From NCBI GenBank assembly GCA_946411385.1, contig CAMKDV010000022.1, positions 1-32,933 of the forward strand: a stretch of 32,933 nucleotides of DNA, given 5' to 3'. The notes under the pieces are model-generated. The model was not told the DNA's origin. It ran no database searches and worked only from the letters and a program-made list of their open reading frames with translations. Numbering within the stretch: position 1 is the stretch's first letter; every line of letters starts with the position of its first letter. Made by a program: the position numbers and the translations under genes. The DNA comes from an uncultured Bacteroidales bacterium (GTDB taxonomy: Bacteria; Bacteroidota; Bacteroidia; Bacteroidales; Paludibacteraceae). Positions 15,401 to 22,110 of this stretch are shown here, piece by piece.

Positions 15401-16588
15401 ATCACCGAGTTTGACTATACTGCCATCAACGAACTGCTGCAAGCAAACAATCTCGAGTCGTTCATGAACGGCGAGCGGAAAGAGTTGGGCAACGTGCTGC
15501 TGACCGGCGCTACGGGCTATCTGGGTATCCATGTGCTCAAAGAGCTTATCGATTCCGATGCCAAGACCATCACTTGTCTCGTGCGTGGCAAGAGTCAGGA
15601 AGATGCAGAACGCCGCGTACGCAACCTGTTGTTCTACTATTTCAGCCGTCGTTTCGATGATCTGTTCAATAAACGTATCTTCGTCGTGCAAGGTGATGTG
15701 ACATCGGATATATCCGAAGCAGTCAGCCATCAGCAGTCAGCCATCAGCACAGTTTTTAACTGTGCAGCCAACGTGAAGCACTTTTCGAAGGGCACGGATA
15801 TTGAAGATGTGAATATCGGCGGCGCACAACGCTGCGTGGACTTCTGTCTGGCTACAGGTGCCTCGCTCGTACATGTGTCGACCACCTCTACCGGCGGCGT
15901 ATGGGTAGACGATTCGCCCGTACCCACCCTGACGGAACGCAACATCTATTTCGGGCAGTACCTGGGCAACCAGTACATGCACTCCAAGTTCCTTGCTGAC
16001 CGCTTAATACTGGATGCCGTGGCAAAGAAGGGACTGAAAGCCAAGATTATGCGCGTAGGCAACCTGGCGGCACGCAGCTACGATGGCGAGTTCCAGGTGA
16101 ACTTCTCCACCAACAGCTACATGGGGCGCATCAAGATCTTCAATATGCTGGGCTGCTGCCCGTACGAACAGTACGACCAGCCTACCGAGTTCTCGCCTAT
16201 CGACCAGACCGCACGCGCTATCATGCTGCTGGCTACTACGCCTGACGCCTGCACCGTATTCCAGCCCTACAATACGCATACCCGATTGATGGGCGATGTG
16301 CTGTCAGGATTGGAGAAGATCGGTACTCCCGTGCGCTTTGTAGAGCAGCAGGAGTTTGCCATGCTTATGCAGCAGGCTGCGGCTGATCCACAGAAAGCGT
16401 CGATGCTCACGACGATGATTGCTTATCAGAATATCGGTGGCGCCAAGCAGACACATATCGTGGAGCGCAACAACGAATATACCGCGCAGGTATTGCTTCG
16501 TCTCGGCTTCCGTTGGAGCGAACCCGATAGCGCATACGTCAACAGGATGCTTACCGCTATCTCGCAACTCGGCTTCTTTGAGGTATGA
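9437..16588 (+). CDS. Dimodular nonribosomal peptide synthetase, C-A-T-C-A-T-R
   Basis: A 2383-residue cytoplasmic assembly line; start ATG 9437 fits the C-domain beginning 'PLSQAQAGVYY'. C1 (about 1-430) has HHVLADG; A1 (455-890) has 'YTSGTTGLPKG', 'YGPTEATV', 'YRTGD' and 'NQKVNKRALP'; T1 (905-975) has 'VGLSSIS' in place of LGGxS; C2 (1005-1415) has HHLVCDG; A2 (1435-1890) has 'YTSGSTGVPKG' and 'YGPTECTI'; T2 (1905-1970) has 'LGGTSL'. The end is an NADPH-dependent thioester reductase: 'LLTGATGYLG' near 2020 and Y-M-H-S-K near 2180. The leading C domain suggests an N-acyl starter, and the R domain a peptide aldehyde or alcohol. My hand-aligned binding-pocket codes are D-A-H-F-V-T-G-V-Y-K for A1 and D-A-M-F-L-V-G-I-F-K for A2; I cannot name the amino acids. 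No phosphopantetheinyl transferase is nearby. Seven in-frame repeat inserts interrupt loops and linkers. Confidence 0.95.
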   Translation: MKSPLSQAQAGVYYACETSVSDDYNYQNPVLFALPEEADLARLQQAVREALCAHPYLLSHVVVNDEGVPEVLSDEVQSTKEEMVSMREVNEEEWVEVQKSFAKTMDVHREKLYRAEIYVVKSEEVRAKSYLYIDLHHVLADGFSVTLLLRDIERIYNGKKPAGEMIDGAAIAIAEAEQRADEALMGEAREWYAKTFCDAADTDSLPIPEAIKVKGEKLKDEGESKYEHFALEITKEEVQTIEKRFGAKESVIMQTAFAQLLATYSAEEKASYCTAFWGRSDRRTLGSITMMVHTLPVFMQTTADTTIAEMLHAMDEQLNLTQKYQYYAYPDAVNDLGLNNQVMFVYQGAVLADKRGLHLGETLVPYTDLRKPTPGWKLCAELFETDGKYSLKLSYNTADYSEAYLQQLAETYGMILRSMLTAEKVNEIEYCSKEQLKWLDACNPEEVKAAEGSLVACFKEHVKKQPNAICVVAGDKRLTYAEVDKLSDTLDPQYTERCGEHVIGYSVPRNEQMVIVPLAIAKAGMTAMPLDSSYPAERLDYMRSDAAQYAGGDAFILLYTSGTTGLPKGVMLSEKNILTFCEFHAKHIGLTNESRYATYAGYGFDAFMHDLWGCMVAGAAMYVIGDDIRFDLEAIHAYFLKEGITHTFMTTQVATQLVQNYPDIPGLQFVGTGGEKLMSLEPPTYKLQNGYGPTEATVYVSSYWVEKNEPNIPIGHPNDTAQLFIVNKYGKRVPWGAAGELLAAGPQVGIGYLNQPEKTKEAFVQWNGKRVYRTGDIVRYRYDGEIEFVGRKDGQVKIRGFRIELKEVEAVIRQYEGIKDATVQAFDYPSGGKFIAAYVVSDQKIDIQALNAFIMDQKPPYMVPAVTMQIDAIPLNQNQKVNKRALPEPKAQTEEVAKEAAPMNVLEEQLADIVAGIVNNRDFGITTDLRYVGLSSISAIKLATQVYKRFGVQLDAKLIVKGVNIQTIENQILNALLTGEAGLASNSDSGQTGEAGLTAESGPYPLSHAQTGVYFECMKNPTSTLYNIPMRARLPLEISDEELHAAVIQVVNNHPELFAHFRTNDTGVEQVVDKSLELRVESLEKKEDELEAYRAEFVRPFNLSKDLLCRFSIVRTDQALYLYCDMHHLVCDGASYDVFFNELCALLDGGTIDKEMCSYAQFVADEQAAEAGEGYATAKEFFQSQLGQVEGATEIAADLTNPKDGEIGQVYAPMDIHAAESLAQGAGVTPAGATLAAVFYTLARFANADELCITTISNGRSNLKMANTIGMMVNTLALSSKIADQNVQDFVRETGEHFEQTLAHENYPFAQIAADYDLTAEIMFAYQLGVLSEYKVKGQAIATENMELNVPKFKIAFYIVEVNGKPSVAIEYDNGRYSREMMQSLAQSVSNALSAFAAQPKAAVRTISLMDEAQTKLLDSFNQTQVPYDDTQTILSLFKAQVEKTPDALALVYTDKRFTYREVDEISDRIAAGLKPTTNVIAIKVQRSEWMVLGALAVLKTGCAYLPLDPSYPEERLSYMQQDANSCMLLTEAEFEQLSKGERLKVKGERETKPSDLFILLYTSGSTGVPKGVMLEHGNLVAFCHWYQRYYDLHAGHKVAAYASFGFDACMMDLYPALTCGAAVYIVPEDLRLNLPELGRYFDTEGITHSFMTTQIGYQFATNVECHSLKHLSVGGEALSALNPPTDYKMHNGYGPTECTIFTTTYMLREYEQHIPIGKPLDNLQLFIMDTNGQRLPLGATGELWVSGPQVSRGYLNLPEKTAETFVTWNGRRCYRTGDIVRYLPDGNIQFVGRRDGQVKIRGFRIELKEVEAVIREFPGIKDATVQAFEYPNGGKFIAAYVVSDIKIEPQVLNDFIHQRKPPYMVPAATMQIDAIPLNQNQKVNKRALPAPQMTADNREYVAPANDTEKLFADIFASVLSLDKVGATDNFFELGGTSLMVTRVIIEADKAGKHIAYADLFAHTTPRELAILVDGQAAAGEGMKKDSEITEFDYTAINELLQANNLESFMNGERKELGNVLLTGATGYLGIHVLKELIDSDAKTITCLVRGKSQEDAERRVRNLLFYYFSRRFDDLFNKRIFVVQGDVTSDISEAVSHQQSAISTVFNCAANVKHFSKGTDIEDVNIGGAQRCVDFCLATGASLVHVSTTSTGGVWVDDSPVPTLTERNIYFGQYLGNQYMHSKFLADRLILDAVAKKGLKAKIMRVGNLAARSYDGEFQVNFSTNSYMGRIKIFNMLGCCPYEQYDQPTEFSPIDQTARAIMLLATTPDACTVFQPYNTHTRLMGDVLSGLEKIGTPVRFVEQQEFAMLMQQAAADPQKASMLTTMIAYQNIGGAKQTHIVERNNEYTAQVLLRLGFRWSEPDSAYVNRMLTAISQLGFFEV
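9645..9679 (+). repeat. In-frame repeat array in C1 (AAGTACA type)
   Basis: AAGTACT, AAGTGAC and two further AAGTAC units with a single 8-nt step, translated 'EVLSDEVQSTKEE'. It sits in a C-domain loop that also holds a different array in C2. Confidence 0.65.
9795..9822 (+). repeat. In-frame heptanucleotide array in C1 (TTAAGAG type)
   Basis: Four units TTAAGAG, CGAAGAG, GTAAGAG and CTAAGAG encode 'VKSEEVRAKS' ahead of the HHVLADG motif. Reading the second unit as TTAAGAG would give TAA at 9803-9805; the actual codon is GAA. Confidence 0.8.
10073..10107 (+). repeat. In-frame heptanucleotide array in C1 (GTGAAAG type)
   Basis: GTGAAAG, GTGAAAA, GTTAAAG, GATGAAG and GGGAAAG encode 'KVKGEKLKDEGES' between the two halves of the C1 domain. 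The third unit gives TTA (10088-10090) where the consensus would give TGA. Confidence 0.88.
12365..12441 (+). repeat. 17/18-nt repeat forming the T1-C2 linker of the NRPS
   Basis: A perfect 17-bp direct repeat, ACAGGCGAAGCCGGTCT, occurs at 12368-12384 and 12410-12426, with two degenerate copies (AACAGCGATAGCGGTC and AACAGCTGAAAGCGG) alternating. Copies contain short inverted cores such as GGC-GAA-GCC. It encodes a Gly/Ala/Ser/Glu-rich linker, 'TGEAGLASNSDSGQTGEAGL'. This class differs from the 7-nt arrays. Confidence 0.8.
12653..12694 (+). repeat. In-frame heptanucleotide array in C2 (GTTGAGA type)
   Basis: Units are GATAAGA, GTTTAGA, GTTGAGA, GTTGAGA, GTTTAGA and GAAGAAA, encoding 'DKSLELRVESLEKKED'. 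The two units whose phase would create TGA are exactly the two written GTTTAGA, giving TTA at 12662-12664 and 12683-12685. Confidence 0.88.
14058..14085 (+). repeat. In-frame heptanucleotide array in A2 (GTGAAAG type)
   Basis: GTGAAAG, GTTAAAG, GTGAAAG and GTGAAAG encode 'KGERLKVKGERE' just before the A3 motif of A2. A1 has no such insert at the same place. The second unit gives TTA (14066-14068) instead of TGA. Confidence 0.9.
15718..15752 (+). repeat. In-frame heptanucleotide array in the reductase domain (AGCAGTC/AGCCATC type)
   Basis: AGCAGTC and AGCCATC alternate twice, followed by AGCACAG, encoding 'AVSHQQSAISTV' between the first Rossmann strands and 'FNCAANVKHF'. No frame of this unit contains a stop. 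Confidence 0.8.
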
Positions 16589-16600
16589 GAATAACTACAT

Positions 16601-16649
16601 AATTACGAATTAAGAATTACGAATTACGAATTACGAAATACGAAATAAT
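16601..16649 (+). repeat. Heptanucleotide array of AATTACG type between the NRPS and the symporter gene
   Basis: Seven contiguous units (AATTACG, AATTAAG, three more AATTACG, AAATACG, AAATAAT) fill half of the 95-base gap. A short CCC-TTTA-GGG inverted repeat follows at about 16654-16663. No promoter consensus is seen, so the symporter gene may be read through from upstream. Confidence 0.93.
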
Positions 16650-16683
16650 CGTTCCCTTTAGGGCTAAGAATTACAGAAAAGAT

Positions 16684-18039
16684 ATGAAAGAAGGGCATAA
16701 AGGTTTCACTTCTTCGGCAGGTGTTATCCTGGCGGCGGCAGGCAGTGCGATAGGATTGGGTAATATATGGAAGTTTCCGTATGTAGCCGGCATGAACGGC
16801 GGCGGAGCTTTCCTGATCGTGTACCTGATATGCGTGGCCGTGTTTGGCATGCCGCTACTGATGACCGAGTTGCTGATAGGCAAGCAGTCGGGCAAGAGTG
16901 CGTACGGCGCTTTCCGCACTATCACGGGCAATAACCGTTGGCAATGGCTCAGTTGGTGGACGCTGGCAGGCGTGGTGATACTGATGGGCTTCTATTTCGT
17001 GGTGACAGGCTGGTGTGCGGCGTACCTGGTAGAGTCGGTTACGAACGCCTATAAAGGTATGGACGCTACGGCGCTGGCGGAGCATTTTGCCATTACGGTG
17101 ACCAACACGCCCAAGATGATTCTATACGGCTTGCTGCCGGTGCTGCTGACCGGTGCTATACTATGGTTCGGCGTGAACAAAGGTATCGAGCGCTTGAGCA
17201 AGATACTGATGCCGGTGCTGCTGGTGATGATGATCGTGATGGCGGTATATGTACTGATGCTGGATGGCAGCAAGGAAGGATTGCTGTTCCTGTTCCGACC
17301 CGATTTCTCGAAGATCACTCCTCAGGTGGTGATGATGGCGGTAGGTCAGTGCTTCTTCAGCCTGTCGGTAGGTATAGGTGCGCTGATCACCTATGGCGCC
17401 TACATGCCCAATACGCAGGATGCCTCGATGACCTCTTTTCAGGTGATAGTGCTGGATACGCTGGTAGCCTTGCTGGCGGGTGTGATCATCTTCCCGGCTG
17501 TGTTTGCTTTCGGCGTCAGTCCGGAGGAAGGTCCTGAGCTGGTGTTCGTGGTATTGCCGGCTATCTTCCAGCAGATGCCGTTGCCATGGTTGAGCAGCGT
17601 GATGTTCTTCCTGCTGCTGTTCATCGCCGCGTTGACCTCGACTATCTCGGTGATGGAGGTGGCTGTGGCGAGCTTGTTGGAGGCCTTCGGTGGCAAACTG
17701 AACAGGCATCATGTTGTGCTGATTACTACGGTGATTGTGTGTGCGCTGGTGAGCTTGGTAGTGCTGTCGATGACAGGCGCATGGAGCAAGCTGACCATCA
17801 TGCAGCATAACCTGTTCGATGTGTCGGACAACCTGGTGACGATGGTTATCATGCCGCTGGGTGCGATGTGTATGTCGCTGTTTGTGGGGTGGTTCATGCC
17901 CATCAAGAGCATCGATGTGGTGCCTTACAGCAAGAGACCATGGAAAAAGGCACTTCGTCCTATGCTGATCTTCTCGCTGCGCTTCGTCGTTCCGATTACC
18001 ATCCTGCTTGTCTTCCTCAATGGTCTGGGTGTATTCTAA
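16684..18039 (+). CDS. Sodium-dependent transporter of the neurotransmitter:sodium symporter (NSS/SNF) family
   Basis: A 451-residue inner-membrane protein with about 11-12 hydrophobic segments. The N-terminus carries the NSS signature: 'GFTSSAGVILAAAGSAIGLGNIWKFPYVAGMNGGGAFL' is the unwound TM1 Na+/substrate site, with 'GLGNIWKFPY' diagnostic. Later segments include 'GVNKGIERLSKILMP' and 'LSVGIGALITYGAYM'. Bacterial members import amino acids (such as Trp in TnaT and Leu in LeuT) with Na+. Position downstream of the NRPS could mean precursor uptake, but NSS genes occur in many unrelated contexts. Confidence 0.93.
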   Translation: MKEGHKGFTSSAGVILAAAGSAIGLGNIWKFPYVAGMNGGGAFLIVYLICVAVFGMPLLMTELLIGKQSGKSAYGAFRTITGNNRWQWLSWWTLAGVVILMGFYFVVTGWCAAYLVESVTNAYKGMDATALAEHFAITVTNTPKMILYGLLPVLLTGAILWFGVNKGIERLSKILMPVLLVMMIVMAVYVLMLDGSKEGLLFLFRPDFSKITPQVVMMAVGQCFFSLSVGIGALITYGAYMPNTQDASMTSFQVIVLDTLVALLAGVIIFPAVFAFGVSPEEGPELVFVVLPAIFQQMPLPWLSSVMFFLLLFIAALTSTISVMEVAVASLLEAFGGKLNRHHVVLITTVIVCALVSLVVLSMTGAWSKLTIMQHNLFDVSDNLVTMVIMPLGAMCMSLFVGWFMPIKSIDVVPYSKRPWKKALRPMLIFSLRFVVPITILLVFLNGLGVF

Positions 18040-18045
18040 CGGGTA

Positions 18046-19452
18046 ATGAACTATTCGTTTGCCGCATATCGCCCGTACTACCGCCGTAACCTGCGTCTGG
18101 CTTTCCCCGTGATGCTCACGCAGTTGGGTGCGGCGTTGGTGGGCTTGTTCGACACGATCATGGTGGGGCATTACACCACGACCGATCTGGCGGCTGTCAG
18201 TTTCTCCAATGCGTTGTTCTTTACCGTGATGGTTTTTGCCATGGGTGCGCTGATGGCGGTCACGCCCATCGTAGGCTATGCCGTGGGTGCGCAGCAGGGC
18301 GATGAGCATATCTCGGAATTGCTGGCCAACGGCATGGTGTTCACGTTGCTGGTGACGCTCCTGGCTATGGTGCTGCTCGTGCCCTGCATACCGCTGCTGG
18401 GCTATTTCGGTCAGGAACCGGAGGTAGTGCTGTGTGCGCGTCCGTATTATATCTATATCGTGCTGTCCATCGTGCCGTTCATGCTGTTCTGCCTGTGCAA
18501 GCAGTTTCTCGAGGGCTTGGGCAATACGACGGTGGCTATGGTGATCACCATTGTATGCAATGTGCTGAATATTGTACTGAATTACATGCTTATCTACGGC
18601 CGTTGCGGTTTGCCTGAGATGGGAGCCGCCGGTGCAGGATTGGCTACGCTCATTGCCCGCACGCTCACGGCGGTGAGTTTCTTGGCGGTGATGCTGCTGC
18701 GCAAGCGCTGGCGCGGCTACCTCACGCTCATCACCCGCCGTATGCTTAGCCGCGAGGAGATAGCACATTTCATCCGCGTAGGCACGCCGATAGGTTTTCA
18801 GTCGTTTGTCGAGGCGTTTCTGTTCACCTCGTCGTTCGTCATTATCGGCTGGATTAACAAGGAAGCGCTCGCAGCCCATCATATAGCCAACCAGATGGCG
18901 GATCTGACTTTCATGCTGGCGTTGGGCATAGGTGCGGCTACTACAATCCGCATCTCCCATCAGCTTGGCAAAGGTGACTTGCAGGCGGTAAGGATGGCAA
19001 GCCATGCGTCGGTTCATCTGTGCCTGATGATGAATACGATAGGCGCTACGCTGATGATTACGCTCCGCCATTACCTGCCCTACATCTTCACCGACGATCC
19101 TGATGTGATGGAGCTGGCAAGCACGCTTATCCTTATAGCCGGTTTGCTGCAGTATGCCGACGGCTTGCAATGCATCGGTGCTGCCATGCTAAGAGGTATA
19201 CAAGACGTGCGCGTACCGATGCGCATCGCTTTCTGGGCATATATAGGCGTGGGATTGCCGTTGGGGCTGCTGCTCACTTTCCCCTTGGGCATGGGCGCCA
19301 AAGGTATGTGGATAGCCTTTATCGTCGCTCTGGCTATACCTGCCGTATGTTTCCACCTGCGTTTTCATCGGCAGTTGGCGCGTATGGAGGAAGGCACCAT
19401 GCCGGAAGATTTTGCCGGTCAGCAGGCAGAAAATAATGCACCATTCATATAA
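18046..19452 (+). CDS. MATE-family multidrug/toxin efflux protein (NorM-like)
   Basis: A 468-residue inner-membrane antiporter with 12 hydrophobic segments in two homologous halves. N-terminal 'FPVMLTQLGAALVGLFDTIMVGHYTTTDLAAVSF' is the MATE TM1-TM2 signature, and 'VTPIVGYAVGAQQGDE', 'FLEGLGNT', 'VGTPIGFQSFVE' and 'LRGIQDVRVPM' are further family landmarks. It exchanges Na+ or H+ for cationic or amphipathic compounds. It begins 6 bases after the symporter stop and 2 genes after the NRPS, so it is a candidate exporter of the NRPS product; that is inference. mnmE follows by 14 bases. Confidence 0.95.
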   Translation: MNYSFAAYRPYYRRNLRLAFPVMLTQLGAALVGLFDTIMVGHYTTTDLAAVSFSNALFFTVMVFAMGALMAVTPIVGYAVGAQQGDEHISELLANGMVFTLLVTLLAMVLLVPCIPLLGYFGQEPEVVLCARPYYIYIVLSIVPFMLFCLCKQFLEGLGNTTVAMVITIVCNVLNIVLNYMLIYGRCGLPEMGAAGAGLATLIARTLTAVSFLAVMLLRKRWRGYLTLITRRMLSREEIAHFIRVGTPIGFQSFVEAFLFTSSFVIIGWINKEALAAHHIANQMADLTFMLALGIGAATTIRISHQLGKGDLQAVRMASHASVHLCLMMNTIGATLMITLRHYLPYIFTDDPDVMELASTLILIAGLLQYADGLQCIGAAMLRGIQDVRVPMRIAFWAYIGVGLPLGLLLTFPLGMGAKGMWIAFIVALAIPAVCFHLRFHRQLARMEEGTMPEDFAGQQAENNAPFI

Positions 19453-19466
19453 ATCTTTCCGATACG

Positions 19467-20807
19467 ATGAACGAAACTATTTGCGCCATAGGCACACCGT
19501 TTGGTGTAGGCGGCATAGCCGTTATCCGCGTGAGCGGCGAGGACGCTATGCCTGTAGTGGACAGCCTGTTCCATGGGCGCTGCCCTTTGGCTGACGCTCC
19601 TACGCATACAGTCCACCACGGCTTGCTTACTGCTCAGGACGGCACCACGGTGGATGAGGTGGTCTGTACCGTCTATCGTGCGCCTCACTCGTTCACGGGC
19701 GAGAACACGGTGGAGATAGCTTGTCACGGCAGCCTGTATGTGCAGCAACAGATACTGCGTCTGCTGGTGGCAGCCGGAGCGCGTATGGCTGACCGCGGTG
19801 AGTTCACTAAGCGGGCTTTCCTTAACGGCAAGCTCGATCTGGCGCAGGCAGAAGCGGTGGCGGATCTGATTGCATCTCAGTCGGCCGCAGAAAGAGATAT
19901 AGCCCTCTCACAGCTGCGCGGAGGCGTGTCGGAAGCTATCAAGCAGCTGCGCGAACAGCTGCTCACCTTCACTTCTCTTCTGGAACTCGAGCTGGATTTT
20001 GCCGACCATGAGGAGCTCACTTTTGCCGACCGCAGCGAGTTGACTGCCTTGGTCGATAGTGCGCAGGCCATGATCAGCCGGCTGGTAGATACGTTCCGTC
20101 GCGGCGATGCCATCAAGCAGGGCATACGCGTGGCTATCGTGGGTGCGCCCAATGTGGGCAAGTCCACCTTGCTTAATGCGCTTACAGGCGAGGATCGTGC
20201 TATCGTGAGCGACATACGCGGCACCACGCGCGATACGATAGAGGACATCATAACCCTCAAGGGAGTACAGGTGCGGCTGACCGATACTGCCGGTATCCAC
20301 GATACGGACGACACCCTGGAGCAGATGGGCATAACGCGCAGCCGCAAGGCGCTGAACGAGGCACATATCATCATCGAGATGCTCGATTGCCTGCAGCCCG
20401 AACAGGTGCTGCCTGCCGATGTGCCGCACGACGGACAACGGCTGATTCGTGTATATAACAAAGCTGACCGCCTTGAGGGCAAAACCATAGCAGCAGATGA
20501 CGGCATCTACATCTCCGCCAAGCTGGGCGAGATTGCTCCGCTCAGAGAGCGCCTGGAGGCGGAGGTGGCTACCCTGACCGAACATTCCGATGGCGTACTG
20601 ATTAGCAATATCCGCCATTACGAAGCCCTCACGCGTGCAGCGGAAGCGTTGACTCGTGTGCAGACGGGACTGGCGCAGCAGCTGAGCGGCGAATTGATTT
20701 CGCTTGATCTGCACGACGCACTTGACGCCCTGGGTGAGATAACGGGCGAAGTAAGTTCGCAAGAGGTGCTGAACACCATCTTTGAGCGATTCTGTATAGG
20801 TAAATAA
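19467..20807 (+). CDS. mnmE: tRNA uridine-5-carboxymethylaminomethyl modification GTPase MnmE
   Basis: With MnmG it modifies U34 of several tRNAs. The 446 residues match the family. The N-terminal formyl-THF-binding domain begins 'ICAIGTPFGVGGIAVIRVSG' and includes 'HGLL' and 'APHSFTGENTVEI'. The G domain has 'GAPNVGKSTLLNAL' (G1), 'GTTRDT' (G2), 'DTAGIHDTDD' (G3) and 'NKADR' (G4). The C-terminus 'FERFCIGK' carries the conserved Cys. Its end lies 9 bases from the convergent permease gene; no strong terminator is visible there. Confidence 0.98.
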   Translation: MNETICAIGTPFGVGGIAVIRVSGEDAMPVVDSLFHGRCPLADAPTHTVHHGLLTAQDGTTVDEVVCTVYRAPHSFTGENTVEIACHGSLYVQQQILRLLVAAGARMADRGEFTKRAFLNGKLDLAQAEAVADLIASQSAAERDIALSQLRGGVSEAIKQLREQLLTFTSLLELELDFADHEELTFADRSELTALVDSAQAMISRLVDTFRRGDAIKQGIRVAIVGAPNVGKSTLLNALTGEDRAIVSDIRGTTRDTIEDIITLKGVQVRLTDTAGIHDTDDTLEQMGITRSRKALNEAHIIIEMLDCLQPEQVLPADVPHDGQRLIRVYNKADRLEGKTIAADDGIYISAKLGEIAPLRERLEAEVATLTEHSDGVLISNIRHYEALTRAAEALTRVQTGLAQQLSGELISLDLHDALDALGEITGEVSSQEVLNTIFERFCIGK

Positions 20808-20816
20808 AGGTTGCTC

Positions 20817-22046
20817 TTATTCGAAGTGCATGACCCGTGCGGGCGAGATGCGCGTGGCGAGTGATGCAGGACCGAGCAAAGTGAGCATCGATACGATGAG
20901 GATCAGTGCGTCCACCGCGATGAGCAGCAGCCACGGGAAAGCCACCGGCACATACGGTACATAGTAGGTGGCAGCATCCAACGGAACGATATGCAGCGTG
21001 TATTGCAGGCACGCCAGCAGCAGACCGAGTATATTTCCATACACCATTCCTTTCCCCACCAGCATAGCCGCTTCGCCGATCACGATGCGGCGGATGAAGC
21101 GGTTGTCAGCACCCAGCGCCTTGAAGATGCCGATGAGCGGGATAGCATCCAGGATTAGAATGATCAGTCCGCTGACGATGCTGAAACCCGAGACGGCGAG
21201 CATGAGGATGATGATCACCCACACATTCATATCCAGCAGGTCCAGCCAGTAGAAGATGGCGGGATGCATCTGTATGAGGCTCTGCGGATAGTACGCACCG
21301 CCGTCGGCATCCAGGCGGTTGGCTACTTGAAAATATACGCGGTCGTACACCTCGTCCAGATGACGGAGGTTGTCCAGTCGCATCTCGATGCCCGACATCT
21401 GCTCTTCGTTCCAATCGTTGAGCCGCGCTACCGTAGGCAGCGTGCAGAAGACAAATAGCCTGTCGTAGTCGGAGAACGACGAGTCGTAGATGCCGCTGAT
21501 GGTGAATTTCCTCACCTTCAAGTCATCCGCCACGAAATAGCACAGCACGCTCTCGCCCGTATGCAAGCCCAGCAGCCGTGCGTTGGTGGCGGATAGCAGG
21601 ATGTCGTTAGGCTGCTCGGGTGCGGTGCCCTCAACGAGCGCGTCAGTCACGAACGCCCAGGCATCCCTGTTGTCCGGCAGACCTTTCAATACGATGCCCT
21701 GAAAATCCGTAGGCGTCTTGAGCATGCCCGTCTTGGTGATGAATACGTTCACGCTCTCCACATGCGGCATCGCTCTTAGCTCGCTCAGCAGCGTCTCCGG
21801 CGCAAGGATGGGCTGGTATTCGTAGGTGTTGTTGTTATCAAAACTCGTGATACGGATATGTGCTCCGAAACCCGCCACTTTCTGCGTGACGGTCTGCTTG
21901 AAGCCAATCACGATACACACGGTAAGCAGCATCACCATCACGCCTATGGTCATGCCTATGAGCGCCACCCTGACGGCAGGACGGGCAGTGCGATGGGCAG
22001 ACGATGCGTAATATAATCTGCGTGCTATGAGTTGTTCTGTTCGCAT
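20817..22046 (-). CDS. FtsX/LolE-like ABC transporter permease
   Basis: A 409-residue membrane protein of the MacB/FtsX (LolC/LolE) family. I chose the ATG at 22046 rather than an in-frame GTG 6 bases upstream. One helix near the N-terminus ('VALIGMTIGVMVMLLTVCIVIGFKQ') is followed by a periplasmic domain of about 220 residues and three C-terminal helices, with 'LILDAIPLIGIFKALGADNRFIRRIVI' as the family's coupling-helix motif. Such proteins work with a LolD-type ATPase to release lipoproteins from the inner membrane or in related export. No ATPase gene lies in the window. It is divergent from the small Spy-like gene. Confidence 0.9.
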   Translation of the reverse strand: MRTEQLIARRLYYASSAHRTARPAVRVALIGMTIGVMVMLLTVCIVIGFKQTVTQKVAGFGAHIRITSFDNNNTYEYQPILAPETLLSELRAMPHVESVNVFITKTGMLKTPTDFQGIVLKGLPDNRDAWAFVTDALVEGTAPEQPNDILLSATNARLLGLHTGESVLCYFVADDLKVRKFTISGIYDSSFSDYDRLFVFCTLPTVARLNDWNEEQMSGIEMRLDNLRHLDEVYDRVYFQVANRLDADGGAYYPQSLIQMHPAIFYWLDLLDMNVWVIIILMLAVSGFSIVSGLIILILDAIPLIGIFKALGADNRFIRRIVIGEAAMLVGKGMVYGNILGLLLACLQYTLHIVPLDAATYYVPYVPVAFPWLLLIAVDALILIVSMLTLLGPASLATRISPARVMHFE

Positions 22047-22110
22047 TGGCACGATTTTTGTTGTGTGTTAGCCAAAGGACTTTTAATCATCCGTCGGGCT
22101 ATATGCTGTG

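Noticed and set aside
14099..15730. A 543-codon minus-strand open frame opposite the NRPS
   Set aside because: It lies wholly antisense to conserved A2-T2-R motifs and has no recognisable domain.
17161..19170. A long minus-strand open frame (669 codons) opposite the symporter and MATE genes
   Set aside because: It is a shadow: composition is extreme (His, Gln, Arg) and the plus-strand genes carry clear family motifs throughout.
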